In this document: piece by piece, positions 63,299 to 64,000 of the stretch | Numbering within the stretch: the first letter of the stretch is position 1 | How the letters are laid out: every line of letters begins with the position of its first letter | Source of the DNA: Myroides odoratimimus | GTDB lineage: Bacteria; Bacteroidota; Bacteroidia; Flavobacteriales; Flavobacteriaceae | Direction: 5' to 3' | Assembly (NCBI RefSeq): GCF_001485415.1 | Contig: NZ_BCMQ01000012.1 | Location: 1 to 64,000 of the forward strand | Length of the DNA stretch: 64,000 nucleotides | Program-made: the position numbers and the translations under genes | Notes under the pieces: model-generated | Told to the model about the DNA's origin: nothing | The model's input: only the letters and a program-made list of their open reading frames with translations | Database searches by the model: none

Positions 63299-64000
63299 TT
63301 ACTCTTGTTCTTCTAATACAGGAGCTCCACTTATTTTCTCTTGTAACGCCTGGAACACAACAAATAATGAAGGAATAACTAATACCCCGATCAGCGTACC
63401 AATCAACATTCCTCCTACCGCAGCTGTACCAATTGATTTATTACTCAATGCTCCTGCTCCTGTCGCCATCATCAGTGGTAATAATCCAAATATGAAAGCA
63501 AACGAAGTCATCAGAATAGGTCTTAGACGAATACGCGCTCCTTCTATAGCAGCCGCTGCAATAGTCTGACCTGACTGTCGTCTCTGTAGCGCAAACTCTA
63601 CAATCAGAATAGCATTCTTCGCTAATAAACCAATCAACATAATCAAACTAATCTGTAAGAATATATTATTTTCTATTCCGAATAGCTTAGCGAAGATAAA
63701 AGCTCCTGCTAATCCTATCGGTAAAGAGAACAACACTGCCAATGGAAGTATATAACTCTTAAACTGAGCACTTAATAAGAAGTAAACGAATAAGATAGAC
63801 AGCACAAAAATAATAACAGTCTGATTACCACTACCGCTCTCTTCTCTAGACAATCCTGAATACTCAAAACCATACCCTTGTGGTAAAGTCTGTGCTGCTA
63901 CTTCTTCTATCGCACGTATAGCATCTCCAGAACTAAAACCTGGATTAGGGCTACCATTCACGAAAGCTGAGTTAAACAAATTAAAGCGCGTCAAGAACTC
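63299..64000 (-). CDS. RND efflux permease (AcrB/MexB type), 3' part
   Basis: Last 233 or so residues; the gene continues beyond the right edge. The frame is open to base 64000. Segments LPQGYGFEYSGLSREE, YFLLSAQFKSYILPLAVLFSLPIGLAGAF, IGLLAKNAILIVEFALQRRQ and EGARIRLRPILMTSFAFIFGLLPLM are the C-terminal half of HAE1 permeases. It is followed by the outer-membrane factor gene, giving the permease-OMF order of Mex/Acr-like operons. Confidence 0.93.
   Translation of the reverse strand, partial: EFLTRFNLFNSAFVNGSPNPGFSSGDAIRAIEEVAAQTLPQGYGFEYSGLSREESGSGNQTVIIFVLSILFVYFLLSAQFKSYILPLAVLFSLPIGLAGAFIFAKLFGIENNIFLQISLIMLIGLLAKNAILIVEFALQRRQSGQTIAAAAIEGARIRLRPILMTSFAFIFGLLPLMMATGAGALSNKSIGTAAVGGMLIGTLIGVLVIPSLFVVFQALQEKISGAPVLEEQE

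Overview
The window is low-GC DNA from a member of the Bacteroidota, most likely Flavobacteriaceae. A Myroides-like organism is my best guess, made from gene content only. Support comes from TraM/TraN/RteC-type conjugative transposon genes, promoter elements of the TTG...TAnnTTTG type, a thioredoxin/DUF6952/peroxiredoxin cluster, WG-repeat lipoproteins and an ftsK-lolA-lptF-ribB gene order.

Region by region. (1) 1-10.2 kb: small redox and hydrolase genes interleaved with regulators: two Crp/Fnr paralogues, LysR, AraC, and a Fur-family repressor with twin operators in its divergent promoter region. (2) 10.2-14.6 kb: an accessory patch. It holds a chimeric ORF (AAA_13 N-terminus joined to an HxlR C-terminus), a 500-aa protein joining an Hsp90/GHKL-type ATPase to an HExxH metallopeptidase motif, a DUF4236 protein and a beta-flower protein. 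(3) 14.6-19.8 kb: a secreted esterase-like protein with a PKD-like tail, a short-chain dehydrogenase, an NTF2/SnoaL-like protein, an I9-inhibitor-like lipoprotein and an AraC regulator. (4) 19.8-39.5 kb: a heavily decayed integrative element that ends at a tRNA-Ser(UGA) gene. It carries traN (amber stop), traM (5' decay), a broken response regulator, rteC (frameshift), an IS200-like element (frameshifted), and fragments of a CobW-type GTPase, a TonB-receptor-type plug and an ACR3 arsenite transporter. Apparently intact genes remain inside it: a TetR-RND efflux operon, a LytS/LytTR two-component pair with an outer-membrane protein, a deacylase, two small ICE-type proteins and a tyrosine recombinase. 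(5) 39.6-64 kb: core chromosome. It holds the ribB/lptF/lolA/ftsK operon, peroxide defence (tpx, prx, trx), an NhaC antiporter, a bestrophin, twin small proteins, a CBS protein, a WG-repeat lipoprotein, an AraC/oxidoreductase pair, metE behind a cobalamin riboswitch, an Lrp regulator, and the 3' part of a second RND efflux operon.

No CRISPR array or complete recognised defence island was seen. The features most worth a second look are the GHKL-HExxH fusion protein, the 11-bp phased repeat array at 48.0 kb, the pair of about 43-bp repeats that bracket the efflux/two-component block of the decayed element, and the AAA_13/HxlR chimera.
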